Assembly: GCF_000368565.1 (NCBI RefSeq)
Contig: NZ_KB849544.1
Span: 566,787 to 630,786, forward strand
Reading direction: 5' to 3'
From: Acinetobacter gerneri DSM 14967 = CIP 107464 = MTCC 9824
GTDB lineage: Bacteria > Pseudomonadota > Gammaproteobacteria > Pseudomonadales > Moraxellaceae
DNA length: 64,000 bases
The notes beneath the pieces are model-generated. The model was not told the origin of the DNA, did not search any database, and saw only the letters and a list, made by a program, of their open reading frames with translations. Each line of letters begins with the position of its first letter. The first letter of the stretch is position 1. Below are positions 1-9,266 of the stretch, piece by piece. A program made the translations under genes and the position numbers.

Positions 1-6
1 GTGGTT

Positions 7-274
7 CTTCTAAACCATCTACACGATGTCAAACTGATTGAGCCAGTTTCACCTAGTTGGTTGTAACTTCTAAACCATCTACACGATGTCAAACGAGTGG
101 CTTCCTGTATTTTGGAAACAACTCAACTTCTAAACCATCTACACGATGTCAAACTATCTTTGTATGATTGAGCTGTTTCAACTATACTTCTAAACCATCT
201 ACACGATGTCAAACAAACATTGCCTTTATGATTCCATGCCGAACATCTTCTAAACCATCTACACGATGTCAAAC
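7..274 (-). CRISPR. CRISPR array 1, type I-F-like, five repeats
   Basis: Five identical 28-bp repeats start at 7, 67, 127, 187 and 247, separated by four unique 32-bp spacers, giving an exact 60-bp period. On the minus strand the repeat begins GTTTGACATC, has a CATC-GTGTA-GATG stem-loop and ends GGTTTAGAAG. The 28/32 geometry, the central stem and the TTAGAA-type 3' end are features of type I-F repeats. That orientation puts the leader on the high-coordinate side. The array may continue beyond base 1. No cas gene lies in the window, so the effector complex must be encoded elsewhere or be absent. Confidence 0.93.
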
Positions 275-345
275 TAGAACATACGTTATACAAATGTTCC
301 AATATCAAAAAGATAGCACAAAATACATTGAAAAACTTCATTCTT
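275..345 (-). promoter_or_regulatory. Leader of CRISPR array 1
   Basis: This AT-rich stretch abuts the leader-side repeat. It shares a motif (plus strand AATATCAnnAAGATArCACAA, from 301) with the flank of array 2. In both cases the motif starts after exactly 26 intervening bases. The AT-rich run continues to about 500 without a gene. Leader function is inferred from this conservation. Confidence 0.65.
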
Positions 346-504
346 AGACAGAAATATAAACCATTGAATTAAATTAATATTTTATATAAATAAAAATCGA
401 AGAATAACAAAGACCAATCAAAATGATCCCATTAACGATAATGTTGAATAAAAATCTAAATAATTATTTTTCTACAGATTTTTAACTACATTCATATTTA
501 AATC

Positions 505-1686
505 TCAATGCTCATCTTTATACTTAATCAACATCTGATGTGCAGGATGGTGCAAAGGTGTCAATTCAATCAAACGCTCCACTGCGTCAATCGCATCAGG
601 GAAACGTGCCAAATGTTTAAATAAAATATCTGTTTCATTGGATTTAAAAATCGCCTCACTCAAACGAGATTCAATAAAATCACGCCAAGCGCATAAAAAA
701 GGACTTTCCGTTTTTGCCAAAAAAACACCTTTACATAGCTTTAAAGCAGCATCGATACAACCTGCATCTAAAGCCTGTTCCGCTTGTAAAAAATCTGTTT
801 CAACATGTGCCAATAAACGATAAGGCCTTGAGCCCAACATGCCCCCCAAAATATCACGTAATTGCGACATTTCAGCCTTCAATGTCCCAATACTCACTTT
901 GCGCTCACCATAGAGAGCCTGATGTAAATTTTCCAGATTCATCCCTTGCGGACAAAGCGATAAAATTGTCAAAATTTCTACTTGTCTAGGTGTGAGAACT
1001 AAAATTTTTCCATTAAACAATACTTGTGGTACTGAAAAAGCTCTTATAAATAAATGTTGTTGGTGATATTCAATCAACGCAGTCTGAATAATTGAAGCAC
1101 AACGTTCAGCAGCTAATAGCCCTAAACTATTATGATTATTCCACGTTGTAGAAAGATCAATCACCCCTAAAATCTGCTTAGAATACGGATCTAAAATCGG
1201 TGCTGCATAACACACCCAATCATGAATTGATTCCATATAATGTTCATTTGAAAATACACAGCTTGAGTTTTGAGTTTTTAATGACAAAGCTAAAGCATTT
1301 GTTCCCACTAAATCCTCACGCCACTGCCCACCTTGGATAAAATTGACTCTCTCTGCTGCACGTTGCATCTGCCCACTAGCAGCACTCCACAAAATTGTAC
1401 TACTAATATCCCCAACGGCGACCACCATCGATGCTTGTTCGGCGATATGCTTCAATTCATTTGAACATTGTTGGATTGCTGTTTCTAAAGAAGACTGATT
1501 TTTATTTATTTTTGTAAATAAAGGGGCCGCTGAACGATCTTTCGGGATCTCCGCCGAATTCGATCTCATCCATGAACTTTCAATACTTTGTTTGAGCATG
1601 GAAGCATGGCTCCCCGTAGGGCTTATATTTTGGCGTAACTGATCTATTTGATTGCGTTTCTGCAAAAGTTCGTGTGTGCTAAACAT
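505..1686 (-). CDS. GAF-domain transcriptional regulator (AcoR-like) of the aldehyde dehydrogenase
   Basis: This is a 393-residue protein with a GAF-like sensor region in its N-terminal half (about residues 60-210). Further on is a winged-helix-like segment containing LTPRQVEILTIL (about 240-300), then a helical tail. It resembles the N-terminal part of AcoR-type activators, but there is no sigma-54 AAA+ module and no Fis-type helix-turn-helix, so it probably acts with the housekeeping polymerase. It is divergent from exaC, and the shared 327-bp gap holds a cluster of GATC-containing dyads. The inferred role is aldehyde- or alcohol-responsive control of exaC; the ligand is unknown. Confidence 0.7.
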   Translation of the reverse strand: MFSTHELLQKRNQIDQLRQNISPTGSHASMLKQSIESSWMRSNSAEIPKDRSAAPLFTKINKNQSSLETAIQQCSNELKHIAEQASMVVAVGDISSTILWSAASGQMQRAAERVNFIQGGQWREDLVGTNALALSLKTQNSSCVFSNEHYMESIHDWVCYAAPILDPYSKQILGVIDLSTTWNNHNSLGLLAAERCASIIQTALIEYHQQHLFIRAFSVPQVLFNGKILVLTPRQVEILTILSLCPQGMNLENLHQALYGERKVSIGTLKAEMSQLRDILGGMLGSRPYRLLAHVETDFLQAEQALDAGCIDAALKLCKGVFLAKTESPFLCAWRDFIESRLSEAIFKSNETDILFKHLARFPDAIDAVERLIELTPLHHPAHQMLIKYKDEH

Positions 1687-1920
1687 ATCCTATCTTCCTT
1701 ATTCTCTTCCTATATGAGTACCTAAAAATTCCTTTTATTGTCTACATAGTAATCAAAATTAAAATAAAAAACTCTAAGACTAAAGCTGTAATTTTTTTAC
1801 AAACAATGTGTTACAAGTCACAAATTAACCTAAAATAAAAAATACCTTCAAATTATAGATAATAACGTCATTTTCAAAATTTCACTTCCAACCTTTCTCC
1901 TACCTAATCGTTTTTAATCT

Positions 1921-1978
1921 GAGTTTCACTGTATGATCATAACTGATCTATGGATCAAATGATCAATGAGTTTCAAAA
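1921..1978. promoter_or_regulatory. Clustered GATC dyads upstream of exaC
   Basis: Within 60 bp there are ATGATCAT (1933-1940), the inverted repeat TGATC-TATG-GATCA (1944-1957) and a further TGATCA (1960-1965). The cluster is bracketed by direct copies of GAGTTTCA at 1921 and 1968. It ends about 35 bp before the exaC start, where an activator or repressor would act. The rest of the 1687-2013 gap is AT-rich with nothing else recognised. Assigning it to the divergent GAF regulator is inference. Confidence 0.5.
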
Positions 1979-2013
1979 TGTAACTCTTAAAAAATAACGA
2001 AAGGGAAATTTAT

Positions 2014-3525
2014 ATGCGTTATCTAGAACCTAATCTGCCTGGCTCAAAAGTTCAATTTAAATCACAATATGAAAATTTTATTGATGGAAAATGGACAGCT
2101 CCAGTTAAAGGACAATACTTTGACAATATTTCACCTGTAGACGGTAAAGTTTTTACCAAAATTCCTCGCTCGACAGTTGAAGATATCGAGCTTGCTTTAG
2201 ATGCTGCACATAAAGCTAAAGCTACTTGGAATAAAGCATCTCCTACCACTCGTTCAAATCTTTTACTTAAAATTGCAGATCGTTTAGAAGAAAATCTTGA
2301 ATTACTTGCTGTTGCTGAAACTTGGGAAAATGGTAAACCAATTCGTGAAACTTTAGCAGCTGATATCCCGCTTGCGATTGACCATTTCCGCTATTTTGCT
2401 GGCTGTGTACGTGCTCAAGAAGGCGGTATCTCTGAGATTGATGAAGATACTATCGCTTATCATTTCCATGAGCCACTTGGCGTAGTTGGTCAAATCATTC
2501 CATGGAACTTCCCAATTTTAATGGCTGCTTGGAAACTTGCTCCTGCTTTGGCTGCGGGTAACTGTATCGTACTCAAACCAGCTGAACAAACACCTTCAAG
2601 TATCCTTGTCTTGGCTGAATTGATTCAAGACATCTTGCCACCAGGCGTTTTAAACATTGTTAATGGTTATGGTGCTGAAGTGGGTCGTCCACTTGCAACA
2701 AATCCTCGTATTTCAAAAATTGCATTTACAGGTTCAACTCAAGTGGGTCAGTTGATCATGCAATATGCAACTGAAAACATTATCCCTGTAACACTAGAAC
2801 TTGGTGGTAAATCTCCGAATATCTTCTTTGAAGATATTATGGACAAAGACGATGAATTCTTAGACAAAGCACTTGAAGGCTTTGCAATGTTTGCATTGAA
2901 CCAAGGTGAAGTATGTACTTGCCCATCTCGTGCATTGATCCAAGAAAGTATTGCTGACAAATTCCTTGAAAAAGCGATTGAGCGTGTAAAACGTATTAAA
3001 ACAGGTCATCCTCTAGATACGGAGACCATGATCGGTGCACAAGCTTCTCAAGAGCAACAAGATAAGATCTTGGGTTGTATCGCAACAGGTCGTGCAGAAG
3101 GTGCACAAGTCTTAATTGGTGGCGGTGATCGTAAAGAAGTTGGTGAAGGCTTCTATATCGAACCGACAGTATTTAAAGGCGATAACAGCATGAAAATTTT
3201 CCAAGATGAAATTTTTGGACCTGTACTTTCTGTTGCAACTTTCAAAGATTATGACGAAGCAATCAAGATCGCAAATGACACCATGTATGGTCTAGGTGCT
3301 GGTGTATGGTCGCGTTCAGCTCATACTTCTTATCGTGCTGGTCGTGCGATCGAAGCAGGTCGTGTATGGACTAACTGTTACCATATCTACCCTGCTCACG
3401 CTGCGTTCGGTGGTTATAAGAAATCAGGTATCGGTCGTGAAAATCACAAAATGATGCTTGATCATTATCAACAAACCAAGAACTTATTGGTTAGCTATTC
3501 GACTAAAGCAATGGGCTTCTTCTAA
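2014..3525 (+). CDS. exaC: NAD-dependent aldehyde dehydrogenase (acetaldehyde dehydrogenase ExaC/AcoD type)
   Basis: This 503-residue protein has full aldehyde dehydrogenase family length. It should oxidise acetaldehyde or related aldehydes to the acid in the cytoplasm. Visible landmarks are IIPWNFP in the cofactor-binding region, FTGSTQVG, the general-base motif LELGGKSPN, and the catalytic cysteine in [11 protein letters not shown]. The C-terminal [12 protein letters not shown] is typical of the ExaC/AldB group. The start is supported by AAAGGGAAA 6-7 bases upstream. A strong hairpin follows it, and it is probably controlled by the divergent GAF regulator. Confidence 0.93.
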   Translation: MRYLEPNLPGSKVQFKSQYENFIDGKWTAPVKGQYFDNISPVDGKVFTKIPRSTVEDIELALDAAHKAKATWNKASPTTRSNLLLKIADRLEENLELLAVAETWENGKPIRETLAADIPLAIDHFRYFAGCVRAQEGGISEIDEDTIAYHFHEPLGVVGQIIPWNFPILMAAWKLAPALAAGNCIVLKPAEQTPSSILVLAELIQDILPPGVLNIVNGYGAEVGRPLATNPRISKIAFTGSTQVGQLIMQYATENIIPVTLELGGKSPNIFFEDIMDKDDEFLDKALEGFAMFALNQGEVCTCPSRALIQESIADKFLEKAIERVKRIKTGHPLDTETMIGAQASQEQQDKILGCIATGRAEGAQVLIGGGDRKEVGEGFYIEPTVFKGDNSMKIFQDEIFGPVLSVATFKDYDEAIKIANDTMYGLGAGVWSRSAHTSYRAGRAIEAGRVWTNCYHIYPAHAAFGGYKKSGIGRENHKMMLDHYQQTKNLLVSYSTKAMGFF

Positions 3526-3555
3526 GTTTTAATTTTAAACATTTCAAACACAGTC

Positions 3556-3582
3556 GTTTGGATATCTACGTGATGTCCAAAC
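3556..3582. other. Hairpin downstream of exaC resembling the CRISPR repeat
   Basis: An 11-bp near-perfect inverted repeat (GTTTGGATATC / GATGTCCAAAC) surrounds a 5-base loop. On the minus strand its first 18 bases match the array 1 repeat at 16 positions after one extra G is removed (GTTTG, ACATC, GTAGAT shared). It may simply be part of the exaC 3' end. The resemblance is seen; any CRISPR link is speculative. Confidence 0.4.
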
Positions 3583-3601
3583 AACATTTTTCCAGTTTAA
3601 T

Positions 3602-3637
3602 AGTAGAAGCGTCACTGCTTTCGCTTCTACTCTTTTT
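3602..3637 (+). terminator. Terminator of exaC
   Basis: A perfect 10-bp stem, AGTAGAAGCG / CGCTTCTACT, with a 10-base loop is followed by CTTTTT about 75 bp after the exaC stop codon. Confidence 0.8.
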
Positions 3638-3696
3638 ACTGCGTTGTTTCTTACTGCTTTGTTTATTACTTCTTTTACTTCTTGAATTACTCTGCT

Positions 3697-4293
3697 TCAA
3701 GCCTTGCTTTTAAGTGCCATTTCAACAAAATTTAAATGATCTAATCCCCAAAATATTTCATCATCAACAAAACAAGTCGGTGCACCAAATACACCTCGTT
3801 CGATCGCTTCTTCTGTCAATTGTTTTAAATGATTTTTCACATTTTCATCTGCCAACCAAGTCTGGATTTGTTCAGCCTCAAAACCTAATTGATGCATTGT
3901 TTGTTGCAAGACTTCAGCATCATTGAGATTTTTAGGTTCTCTAAACATGGCATTAAACAGACCTGTTAATACATGCATAAATTGTTCTGGATGATAAATT
4001 TGAACGGCGGCAACGATGCGCATAAGCGTTAATGTATTGATGGGGAAATGTGGATTCATCTGCATCGGAATCTTGAGATATTTACACCAACGCGTAATAT
4101 CCAACATTGAATAACGTGCTTTTGCAGGTACAACCATCGGGCTGCTATTACCCGTTGCTTTAAAAACACCGCCCAATAAAATAGGTTTCCAAATGATTTC
4201 TGCTTGGTTATTGTTTGCAATATTTTGAATCTGATAAAAAGCCACATAGCTATATGGGCTACCAAGATCAAAATAAAATTCAACTTGTTTCAT
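3697..4293 (-). CDS. DsbA-family 2-hydroxychromene-2-carboxylate isomerase-like protein
   Basis: This 198-residue thioredoxin-fold protein opens with FYFDLGSPYSY, the signature of the HCCA isomerase / kappa-class GST branch. In this branch a serine sits where DsbA has its catalytic cysteine. GVFGAPTCFVDDEIFWGLD near the C-terminus is the cis-proline and glutathione-binding region. Characterised relatives isomerise aromatic breakdown intermediates using glutathione in the cytoplasm; the substrate here is unknown. The start has AAGGAAGAA just upstream. It lies next to the SDR gene on the same strand with an 86-bp gap, so co-expression is possible. Confidence 0.8.
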   Translation of the reverse strand: MKQVEFYFDLGSPYSYVAFYQIQNIANNNQAEIIWKPILLGGVFKATGNSSPMVVPAKARYSMLDITRWCKYLKIPMQMNPHFPINTLTLMRIVAAVQIYHPEQFMHVLTGLFNAMFREPKNLNDAEVLQQTMHQLGFEAEQIQTWLADENVKNHLKQLTEEAIERGVFGAPTCFVDDEIFWGLDHLNFVEMALKSKA

Positions 4294-4379
4294 GGTTCTT
4301 CCTTAAATATATTGATACGCTATACTTACTTTTAGTTTGTTAATTACCAAAATAAATAAACTATTTAAAATACTATTTA

Positions 4380-5126
4380 TTACCACTTTTCTATCCATGG
4401 ACGAAGATCTATTTCAAATGTCCAAGCATCACGGGGTTGTTGTGAAATATGCCAATAATTTTCTGCAATATGCTCTGGATTTAAAATACCATCCTGTTCT
4501 TTTTTGGCATAAATATCTGGGAATGTCTGTTCGATAAATGCTGTATCTATAGCACCATCAACAATCACATGTGCAACATGAATATTTTGCGGTCCCAACT
4601 CACGTGCCATACTTTGCGCCAATCCACGTAATGCATGTTTTGCACCTGCAAATGCTGCAAAATAAGCACTGCCACGCATACCCGCAGTCGCCCCTGTAAA
4701 GATGATATTTCCTCGTTGTCTTTGCACCATTCTCTTTGCAACTTCACGCCCCACCAAGAATGCACTAAAACATGCCATTTCCCATATTTTAAAATATTTT
4801 TGTGCTGTTTCCTCTAAAATACTGCAAGGTACATTGGCTCCGATATTGAAGACCAGTACGTCTATTTCGCCGATATTATTTTCTATATCTTCAATGAGTT
4901 GTATAACTTGATCTTCTTTTCTAGCATCAGAACCAAAGGCATGTGCTTGCCCGCCAGCCTCTTTTATTTCATTGACAAGTGTTGTTAATTTATCAGCATG
5001 ACGACGTGTTACACATGTGATGTAACCACCCTTTGCAAATCGTTTAGCGATCGCGCCACCAGTTGCGTCTCCTGCTCCAATCACCAGTGCAACTTTTTTA
5101 TTTTCGACTTCTTTTTCAACTGACAT
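4380..5126 (-). CDS. Short-chain dehydrogenase/reductase (SDR)
   Basis: This is a Rossmann-fold oxidoreductase of about 248 residues. The cofactor loop reads GAGDATGGAIA. Where most SDRs have YxxxK it reads FAGAK, so the usual catalytic tyrosine is phenylalanine. The following HALRGLAQSMARELGP is otherwise normal for the family. I place the start at 5126 because AAAGGA lies about 9 bases before it, whereas the in-frame ATG at 5135 would leave no room for a ribosome site. It is divergent from a TetR regulator across a palindromic operator. The substrate cannot be read from sequence, and activity with Phe for Tyr is uncertain. Confidence 0.8.
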   Translation of the reverse strand: MSVEKEVENKKVALVIGAGDATGGAIAKRFAKGGYITCVTRRHADKLTTLVNEIKEAGGQAHAFGSDARKEDQVIQLIEDIENNIGEIDVLVFNIGANVPCSILEETAQKYFKIWEMACFSAFLVGREVAKRMVQRQRGNIIFTGATAGMRGSAYFAAFAGAKHALRGLAQSMARELGPQNIHVAHVIVDGAIDTAFIEQTFPDIYAKKEQDGILNPEHIAENYWHISQQPRDAWTFEIDLRPWIEKW

Positions 5127-5143
5127 TAGTATCATCCTTTTAA

Positions 5144-5157
5144 ATAACGATCGTTAT
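5144..5157. promoter_or_regulatory. Candidate TetR-family operator
   Basis: A perfect 14-bp palindrome, ATAACGATCGTTAT, lies between the divergent SDR and tetR genes, 18 bp from the SDR start and 59 bp from the tetR start. Its position and symmetry suit a TetR dimer site controlling both genes. Confidence 0.65.
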
Positions 5158-5215
5158 CATAACGAATACTATGTTATAATTTTTTAATCGTCAATTGGCT
5201 ATTTCAAGAGCGAAT

Positions 5216-5785
5216 ATGCGTTATAAAGCAGGTTATAAAGAAGAAAAACGTAAGGAGTTGCTTGAAATTAGTGGGCAACTTGCTAAAAAGAATGGCTTTG
5301 CTTCAACAGGCGTTGATACTTTTATGAAAGCTGCTGGAGTCACCAGCGGTGCATTTTATTCACATTTTTCCTCTAAAAATGATCTATTCAAAGCACTTGT
5401 TGAAAATGAACTGCAAAATAGTATCCAAATGTGGCAAGACAATCCTTTTGATGATCCTGAACAATGGATTGATTTTGAGTTGAATCGTTATCTGGCTTTA
5501 TCACATGTAGAACGTGCCGATGTTGGTTGTATATTACCTACGCTTGCCAGTGAAATTGCCCGTGCCGATCAAGACATTCGCCATGCTTATCAGGCTGAAT
5601 TGCTTCGTGGTCAACAAATATTTGCCAAACATCTCGACAGCGAAGAAAAGGCTTGGGCTGTGATGTGTCAGTTGGTGGGTGCAATTTTAATGGCACGCAG
5701 TATTTTAGATAATAACACTCGAAAAATGATCTTAGATTCGAGTAAAAATTGTGTGAAAATTTATTTAAATATGAATACAAAATAA
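5216..5785 (+). CDS. TetR/AcrR family transcriptional regulator
   Basis: This regulator has about 189 residues. The N-terminal helix-turn-helix region reads GVDTFMKAAGVTSGAFYSHF, the classic TetR recognition segment, and is followed by SSKNDLFKALVE. The C-terminal ligand-binding half includes GCILPTLASEIARAD, as in the AcrR-like C-terminal family. I chose the ATG at 5216, with AAGAG upstream, over a TTG 21 bases earlier. It is divergent from the SDR and probably represses both through the palindrome between them. The inducer is unknown. Confidence 0.88.
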   Translation: MRYKAGYKEEKRKELLEISGQLAKKNGFASTGVDTFMKAAGVTSGAFYSHFSSKNDLFKALVENELQNSIQMWQDNPFDDPEQWIDFELNRYLALSHVERADVGCILPTLASEIARADQDIRHAYQAELLRGQQIFAKHLDSEEKAWAVMCQLVGAILMARSILDNNTRKMILDSSKNCVKIYLNMNTK

Positions 5786-5808
5786 GACCAAACTGGGTTG
5801 GTCTTATT
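5781..5808. terminator. Convergent terminator, tetR / ggt
   Basis: The perfect stem AATAAGACCA / TGGTCTTATT with an 8-base loop overlaps the tetR stop codon. It faces the end of ggt and can serve both strands. Confidence 0.75.
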
Positions 5809-5889
5809 TGCATATTTTATACTATAAAGTCATTTTCCAGTTTTAATCGAATAATAAACCACGATACAACAGATTCACATTTGCAAAAC

Positions 5890-7863
5890 TTATAATGCTC
5901 CATTTCCCAAGACCAGCCCTTCTCGTCTAGGATCAACTCCACCAGCATATTTTTTCTGATTATTGATACTTAATTGCATGATCGTAGATACGCCACTTGA
6001 TTGAGCACCAGCATTTACGATATGTCCTTTTTCCTTCAATCCAGCAACTAAATTATCTAAATTAAGTGTCGAATTTGAAGTATCAATATTGGTTAACACA
6101 CTATTGGTTGCGCCGAAATTGACCAGTGAAGTGGCTTGTTGTGCATCCAGATTCCAATCCAAAATACCCACTAATGTTTTAACTACATACTGAATAATCG
6201 TGCCACCACCCGGTGACCCAGTTGCTGCATAAAAATCACCCGGAGCTGTACCTTTAAAGACCAATGTTGGAGCCATCGTACTTCTTGGGCGTTTATTTGC
6301 CTGCACACGGTTGGCAACCAGAGCACCAGTACTATCCACTGGATTTGCTGAGAAATCAGTCAGTTGATTGCTCAACAAAAAGCCATCAACCATATGGAAT
6401 GATCCCATACTTGATTCTACTGTAGAGGTAATCGATGCGACATTTCCGTAGGCATCAACGATTGTAAATTGTGTTGTACCATGCTCAACTGTGCGATCAA
6501 TACCCGCTTGGACATTGAAATTCCCAGCTTGTGCAACGCCCATACTCTGATCTTTATTGATTAAAGCTGCACGTTGTTTCAGATAATCTTTATCTAACAA
6601 AGTGCTCACACCTTTGCCCGGAAGCGCAACAAAATCAGTGTCTGCAACGTACTTATCACGATCAGCATAAGCTAAACGTTCTGCTTCAGAAACAAGATGC
6701 ACACCCATAACGGACGGGATCCCCCCTTCATTATCACTTTGACTCGGGGCATATTGACTTAAATCAAAATTTTCTAGAATCCCGAAAACTTGTGCAACAG
6801 CGATCCCACCCGAAGAAGGAGGTGGCATCGTACAAATATGATAGGCATTACGATAATTAGTGCAAATCGCTTCTCGTTTTTTTGCCTGATAATTGCTTAA
6901 ATCAGACAGAGTCATCAGACTTGGAGTAATAGGCGTGCGATTTGAATCATCACCAACAGATTGACTGGCTTTATCTATAATATTTTGCGCAATTTGACCT
7001 GTATATAGCGCTTTTGCACCTTGATTTGCAATTTTCTGCAAAGTCTCTGCATAAGCGACATTTTTCATCGTGTCACCGACTTTCAGTGCCTGACCATCAG
7101 CATCAAAATACGTCTGCATGGCATTTTTATCCAATGCCAAATTTGCCGCATTGGCTTTAATCGCATCTGCTAAGCGCCCAGGTACACGAAAACCATGACT
7201 TGATAATGAAATTGCATTATTAAACAATTGATTCCAAGCCAGTTTTCCATGTTCCTCATGAGCCATTTCAAACATTTTCATCACACCAGGTACACCAATC
7301 GATCGACCACTACGGCGCGCTGAAGGTACTGGTGCAGCCGAATTTGCATCTGCCTGATTTTGACGCACAAGATAATATTCATCAGCAGCCGCAGGCGCTG
7401 TTTCACGCCCATCATAAGCTGTAACTTTTTTAGATGCAGCATCGTAATACATCATAAATGCACTACCCGCAATCGTACTCGACTGTGGCTCTACCAAGCC
7501 CAAAACAGCTTGTACCGCAATAGCAGCATCAACCGCACTTCCACCAGCTTTCAATACATCACAACCCGCTTTGGTTGCCAAAGGTGTATTTGCCACCACC
7601 ATATATTGATCTGAATATTTTGTTTTAAGTCCTAGACGATAACCTGAAGCAGGTTCTGGTGCCGCAGGATCACCTGATTGATTCGATCCCACCACCACAT
7701 TTGTACCATCTTCTGACACAGTAGAGCAACTATTGGGATTGGTATCAACAATTAAATTGGATGGATTGGTAGGTGTTGAAGCTGAATCATTACTGTCATT
7801 GCAACCGTATAATGCTAAAATAGTTAGCGCACAAGTCATTGTAATACTATACTTTTTCTGCAT
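5890..7863 (-). CDS. ggt: Gamma-glutamyltransferase (lipoprotein-type signal)
   Basis: This 657-residue Ntn-hydrolase proenzyme cleaves glutathione and transfers the gamma-glutamyl group in the cell envelope. The first 21 residues form a signal ending LALYGC, a lipobox-like site, and a Ser/Thr/Asn-rich linker follows. The large-subunit motif GGSAVDAAIA is present, as are PPPSSGGIA and the autoprocessing site EHGTTQFTIVD, where a threonine becomes the small-subunit nucleophile. The small subunit retains ESSMGS and STMAPT. It is monocistronic and converges with tetR. Its length is slightly above the usual 550-600 because of the linker. Confidence 0.93.
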   Translation of the reverse strand: MQKKYSITMTCALTILALYGCNDSNDSASTPTNPSNLIVDTNPNSCSTVSEDGTNVVVGSNQSGDPAAPEPASGYRLGLKTKYSDQYMVVANTPLATKAGCDVLKAGGSAVDAAIAVQAVLGLVEPQSSTIAGSAFMMYYDAASKKVTAYDGRETAPAAADEYYLVRQNQADANSAAPVPSARRSGRSIGVPGVMKMFEMAHEEHGKLAWNQLFNNAISLSSHGFRVPGRLADAIKANAANLALDKNAMQTYFDADGQALKVGDTMKNVAYAETLQKIANQGAKALYTGQIAQNIIDKASQSVGDDSNRTPITPSLMTLSDLSNYQAKKREAICTNYRNAYHICTMPPPSSGGIAVAQVFGILENFDLSQYAPSQSDNEGGIPSVMGVHLVSEAERLAYADRDKYVADTDFVALPGKGVSTLLDKDYLKQRAALINKDQSMGVAQAGNFNVQAGIDRTVEHGTTQFTIVDAYGNVASITSTVESSMGSFHMVDGFLLSNQLTDFSANPVDSTGALVANRVQANKRPRSTMAPTLVFKGTAPGDFYAATGSPGGGTIIQYVVKTLVGILDWNLDAQQATSLVNFGATNSVLTNIDTSNSTLNLDNLVAGLKEKGHIVNAGAQSSGVSTIMQLSINNQKKYAGGVDPRREGLVLGNGAL

Positions 7864-8222
7864 CTTATTCTCCTTTTACTTCTGTAATAAATATCCATTT
7901 ACACATTTTTCTAATGAAGTTCTTTCACTGAATTTTTCAGCTTTATTTCTAATAATTTTGCTTTGTATTCACCCTCCTCTCATTTTTATCACACAAAATA
8001 TTCTCATAACTTTATCAATAGAACTATTGCATTTTTTATCGTAATTTTCACTTTTTTATTACATCAAATACACTTCAAAAATTTGATTTTTAAACGGCGA
8101 AATCGCAATGACCCCTATTTATAAATAATATGATCAATAAGTTGGGTCCTTGTCGTAAATGGGCATGGTTTTCATTATAAAATTCCGATAATGTTAGCTA
8201 AACCAAGATCGATGAGCACAAC
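7864..8222. promoter_or_regulatory. Divergent promoter region, ggt / amidotransferase
   Basis: This is 359 bp of AT-rich sequence with no credible gene. AGGAG lies immediately upstream of ggt. A possible extended -10 (CCGATAATG, about 8186) lies upstream of the amidotransferase gene. No other structure is recognised. Confidence 0.35.
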
Positions 8223-8948
8223 ATGAGTCAGCAAGCAGCAAAAAAAGAATTTCCTAAATCTATCTATGTTATTCAACATTTAGCGTTTGAGGACTTAGGT
8301 TCTTTAGAAGATATATTTTACCAAAATGGCTTTCGCGTTCGTTACTTTGAGGCAGGCGTGGATGATTTGAAACCTGCTTTAGAATATGAAGGCTTAACCA
8401 TCATTTTAGGGGGACCAATCGGGGTATATGAAACTGAAGATTATCCATTTCTAAAAGATGAAATTTCACATTTAAAATCACGTTTGCAACGTAATCTTCC
8501 CACCCTTGGAATTTGCTTAGGTGCCCAGCTCATTGCACATGCGCTCGGTGCAAAAGTCTACGCAGGTGCACATAAAGAAATTGGTTGGTCAAAATTAAAT
8601 CTTATAGATGCAAATCAAAATCTACTCGCACCTTTAGAGGATATTGAAGTCTTGCATTGGCATGGCGACACGTTTGACTTGCCTGAAAATGCACAACTGC
8701 TTGCAAGTTCAGAATTTTATCCAAATCAAGCATTTCAATTGGGCGAACAAATTTTAGCTTTGCAATTCCACATTGAAATAATGGCAGAAAACTTCGAAAA
8801 ATGGCTGATTGGTCATACATGTGAAATCCGTTCAGCCAATTTATCAATTGCAAAATTGCGTGAAGATAATCATAAATACGCTGAGCAATTAGAACAATCT
8901 TGTGCAAATGTAATGCGTAATTTTCTCGTAAATATCGGTGCGATCTAA
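8223..8948 (+). CDS. Class I glutamine amidotransferase-like protein
   Basis: This 241-residue stand-alone GATase1 domain resembles the GuaA amidotransferase half. The nucleophile elbow reads GICLGAQLIAHALG, with cysteine as nucleophile. The distal ALQFHIE supplies the His-Glu of the triad, and LGGPIGVYE is the oxyanion region. No synthetase domain is attached, so the partner or acceptor is unknown; many members are annotated as GMP-synthase-like or gamma-glutamyl hydrolases. It is a single gene with its own terminator 5 bp after the stop. Confidence 0.85.
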   Translation: MSQQAAKKEFPKSIYVIQHLAFEDLGSLEDIFYQNGFRVRYFEAGVDDLKPALEYEGLTIILGGPIGVYETEDYPFLKDEISHLKSRLQRNLPTLGICLGAQLIAHALGAKVYAGAHKEIGWSKLNLIDANQNLLAPLEDIEVLHWHGDTFDLPENAQLLASSEFYPNQAFQLGEQILALQFHIEIMAENFEKWLIGHTCEIRSANLSIAKLREDNHKYAEQLEQSCANVMRNFLVNIGAI

Positions 8949-8952
8949 AATA

Positions 8953-8980
8953 AAAAAGGCACTATACTGAGTGCCTTTTT
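8953..8980 (+). terminator. Terminator of the amidotransferase gene
   Basis: AAAAAGGCAC / GTGCCTTTTT form a perfect 10-bp stem around an 8-base loop and end in a T run. Confidence 0.85.
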
Positions 8981-9266
8981 AAACAAATTTTATCTTTTAT
9001 TTTTAATCCAAATCGCATACTAAAATTTTATGATTTAGGCTCAGTATGATCGGTAGGTTTATGGATAATATCTGTATATTGTCCATTTTGACCTGCAACA
9101 CGATAACTAAACTCCTGACTATTCAGTGTTACTATCTCGACTACGCGGGTAAAAAGCAATTTTCCATTGCCATCATAAGCATTGATTGTACGAGTTTTAC
9201 CGTCATCAGATACCGACCAAGTTCCTTGCATTTTTAGACTATCATCTAAGTTATACATTGGCGGAT

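Noticed and set aside
123..341. Open frame over array 1 with repeated SLTSCRWFRS
   Set aside because: The repetition comes from translating the CRISPR repeats; there is no protein evidence.
7733..8044. 103-codon frame upstream of the amidotransferase
   Set aside because: It overlaps the start of ggt on the other strand and then runs through AT-rich promoter sequence, giving Phe/Leu-rich translation typical of non-coding DNA.
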